Source: Pseudobutyrivibrio sp. YE44
GTDB lineage: Bacteria; Bacillota; Clostridia; Lachnospirales; Lachnospiraceae
Assembly: GCF_900104335.1 (NCBI RefSeq)
Contig: NZ_FMXT01000003.1
Coordinates: 62,001-126,000, forward strand
Direction of reading: 5' to 3'
Length of the DNA stretch: 64,000 bases
Part shown: positions 62,565 through 64,000 of the stretch, piece by piece
Numbering within the stretch: position 1 is the first letter of the stretch
How the letters are laid out: every line of letters begins with the position of its first letter
Translations under genes and position numbers: made by a program
Notes under the pieces: model-generated
What the model was told of the DNA's origin: nothing
The model's database searches: none
The model's input: only the letters and a program-made list of their open reading frames with translations

Positions 62565-62576
62565 GCAACCGATTGC
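62565..62576 (+). promoter_or_regulatory. LacI-type operator upstream of the LacI gene
   Basis: GCAACCGATTGC, an almost perfect palindrome of the LacI-family type with central CG, 80 bases before the regulator's start codon. A similar site CAACCGGTTG precedes the next gene, which suggests autoregulation. Confidence 0.65.
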
Positions 62577-62655
62577 AAAGGATTTTTGGTTGTGATACTG
62601 TTCTAATTGACAAGAGCCCTCTTGTATAGAAGTGGCTCGGATGAGGTGTATAAAA

Positions 62656-63645
62656 ATGGGACATACATTAGATTCAATTGCAAAGGAATTAGGTTTAAGT
62701 AAAACAACTGTAAGCCGCGCAATTTCTGGCAAAGGCAGAATTTCAGAGGAAACAAGAAAGAAGGTCAATGATTATATCAAGGAGATTAATTATAGACCTA
62801 GCGCTGTTGCGCGCTCTCTTGCAGCAAACCGCACTTTCAACGTGGGCCTTGTAGTGCCAGCGGATTCAGCTCTTGGAGAGATGCCATACTTCCAGACACT
62901 TATGACCGGTGTATGTGATCGCGCAATGGATTATGACTATGATGTCCTTATCATTTTAGCTGATAATGAGGGAATCACAGCCCTTAAGCATGCTGTTCAA
63001 AATCGCAAGATTGATGCTGTTATTGTCAGCCGTTGTGAGCGTGACTCTAAGGTAATTAACTTCCTTAAAGAGTCTGCAATTCCTTATATTGTTGTGGGAA
63101 ATCCTATGGATCCAGTTGTTCCATATGTGGATCATGACAATGCTGGTGCAGCTGCCAGAATGATTGAAACCCTTATAGATGCTGGGGTTACTCGCATGGC
63201 TCTTATTGGCGGTGGAGAGAATATCAATGTTACTCACAGCCGACTTCAGGGCTTTAGAAATGGTTTTATAAATAAAGGTCTAAAAGCAGATGAAAGTCTG
63301 ATTTTCTTAAATATGCATAAAAGTGAACGCTTGGATTCAGTGCTTAAGGGTGCTTTGTCCGAAGGTGCAGAATGTATTGTTTGTATGGATGATATGCTTT
63401 GTAACTCAGTGCTTAACTGTCTTCATAATGATGGTATTTTAGTGCCAGAGGATGTTAAGCTTTGCTCATTTTATGATTCTAATTTGTTATCAACATCAAA
63501 GCCTTCAATTACAAGCTTATATTTCGATGCAAAGAAGCTTGGAGCACAGTGTATTGAAATACTAATGCGCAACTTAGAAGGCGAAAGTATCACAAATGTA
63601 ATTGTTAAAGATTTTAATATTCAAATGCGAGACAGTACAACTTAG
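62656..63645 (+). CDS. LacI-family transcriptional regulator
   Basis: 329 residues from ATG 62656, after GATGAGGTG; in-frame upstream starts are not needed. The helix-turn-helix is SIAKELGLSKTTVSRAISGKG with a hinge NYRPSAVARSLA near residue 50. The rest is the periplasmic-binding-like effector domain (VGLVVPADS, DAVIVSRCERDSKV, ALIGGGENINVTHSRLQGF, CIVCMDDMLCN). It should bind palindromic operators until a sugar or sugar phosphate releases it. Two sites of that kind flank it, at 62565 and 63734, so it probably controls itself and the lipoprotein gene that follows. Confidence 0.9.
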   Translation: MGHTLDSIAKELGLSKTTVSRAISGKGRISEETRKKVNDYIKEINYRPSAVARSLAANRTFNVGLVVPADSALGEMPYFQTLMTGVCDRAMDYDYDVLIILADNEGITALKHAVQNRKIDAVIVSRCERDSKVINFLKESAIPYIVVGNPMDPVVPYVDHDNAGAAARMIETLIDAGVTRMALIGGGENINVTHSRLQGFRNGFINKGLKADESLIFLNMHKSERLDSVLKGALSEGAECIVCMDDMLCNSVLNCLHNDGILVPEDVKLCSFYDSNLLSTSKPSITSLYFDAKKLGAQCIEILMRNLEGESITNVIVKDFNIQMRDSTT

Positions 63646-63691
63646 TAAAAATTCATAAAGATTTCACAAAATAGTCGTGAAAATTGCTCAG

Positions 63692-63743
63692 TTGACGAAA
63701 AACGGTCTTAGATATAGGATTATAATTAAAGAACAACCGGTTG
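63692..63743 (+). promoter_or_regulatory. Promoter and LacI-type operator of the lipoprotein gene
   Basis: TTGACG (63692-63697), 17-bp spacer, TAGGAT (63715-63720), then the perfect palindrome CAACCGGTTG (63734-63743) about 14 bases after the -10, placed to block initiation. The palindrome shares its core with the site at 62565. Confidence 0.7.
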
Positions 63744-63800
63744 CACTAACTGCAGCCTGGGAGTATAAATATCATTTATGAGAAAAATGGAGGAATTATC

Positions 63801-64000
63801 ATGAAGAGAAAGTTAGTATCAGCACTTCTTGTTTCTACAATGGCAGTAACAGCTTTTGTAGGATGTGGTTCAAAAGCTGAAGAGACATCAGAGTCTACAG
63901 CTACTGCAAATTCAGGAGATGCATCAGAGGGTGCTTCATCAGAGGATGCAATCGCAAACCTTATTGCAGCAACAGAGGGAACAGTAAACATTGACCTTTG
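63801..64000 (+). CDS. Lipoprotein, probably an ABC transporter solute-binding protein (partial)
   Basis: The first 66 codons of a gene that runs off the window. A lipoprotein signal peptide MKRKLVSALLVSTMAVTAFVGCGS puts the modified Cys at residue 22. A Ser/Glu/Ala-rich linker follows, and the mature domain starts near VNIDL. The length of signal and linker, SD GGAGG upstream and a LacI-type operator in front fit a sugar solute-binding protein at the head of an ABC transporter operon; the domain itself is outside the window. Confidence 0.65.
   Translation, partial: MKRKLVSALLVSTMAVTAFVGCGSKAEETSESTATANSGDASEGASSEDAIANLIAATEGTVNIDL

Overview
The window looks like a piece of a low-GC Gram-positive chromosome from a Lachnospiraceae-type clostridium. 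Butyrivibrio or Pseudobutyrivibrio is my best guess, inferred from gene content, Shine-Dalgarno (SD) strength and codon use; there is no rRNA gene to anchor it. Almost all genes are on the + strand. I saw no tRNA, rRNA, CRISPR array or insertion sequence.

Layout. (1) 1-11.5 kb is backbone: the end of murA, a Lar-like zinc ribbon, a membrane chemoreceptor, a clostripain-type protease, an ECF vitamin transporter with coaBC, and a four-gene cassette that reads as synthesis and transfer of a CDP-activated pentitol phosphate (pentulose-phosphate epimerase, GatD/TarJ-like reductase, IspD/TarI-like cytidylyltransferase, TagF-like transferase). Three copies of one structured element lie in the 3' intergenic regions here. 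(2) 11.5-13.7 kb is a decayed boundary with two broken genes. (3) 14-41.4 kb is a markedly AT-rich surface-glycan island. It holds a secreted surface protein, a free-standing adenylation enzyme with its own acyl carrier protein, a beta-propeller, a DUF1919 protein and a radical SAM enzyme, then many family 2 glycosyltransferases, an acyltransferase, a methyltransferase, a DUF4422 transferase and a complete GDP-D-glycero-D-manno-heptose pathway (gmhA, hddA and an hddC-gmhB fusion). A Schlafen/AlbA-type regulator and an ATPase plus TOPRIM-like pair (possible phage defence) sit inside it. (4) 41.4-44.6 kb carries a HipA-like kinase with a small partner gene and a DUF234-type ATPase. (5) 44.9-64 kb returns to backbone: a second surface protein related to the first, pgi, a K+ channel with a 52-residue membrane protein, a DnaK/J-domain pair, a two-component system, a cation efflux protein, pncB, rsmJ, a Cache-HAMP sensor without an output domain, and a LacI regulator with two operator-like sites next to the start of a lipoprotein gene.

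How the parts work together. The island appears to build heptose-containing sugar chains for the cell surface and to decorate them. Nine of its proteins carry the same small nucleotide-binding Rossmann module, fused to quite different enzymes. The adenylation enzyme/carrier protein/radical SAM block at its start resembles a DltA/DltC-type activation system of unknown substrate and is the best candidate here for an undescribed system. A strong terminator ends only 14 bases before the start codon of its first gene, so expression probably depends on read-through or regulated antitermination.

Two DNA-level signals stand out: the three-copy structured RNA element with compensating base changes, and the 10-mer CGTAAATACG, seen eight times inside coding regions in different reading frames and always in the same strand orientation.
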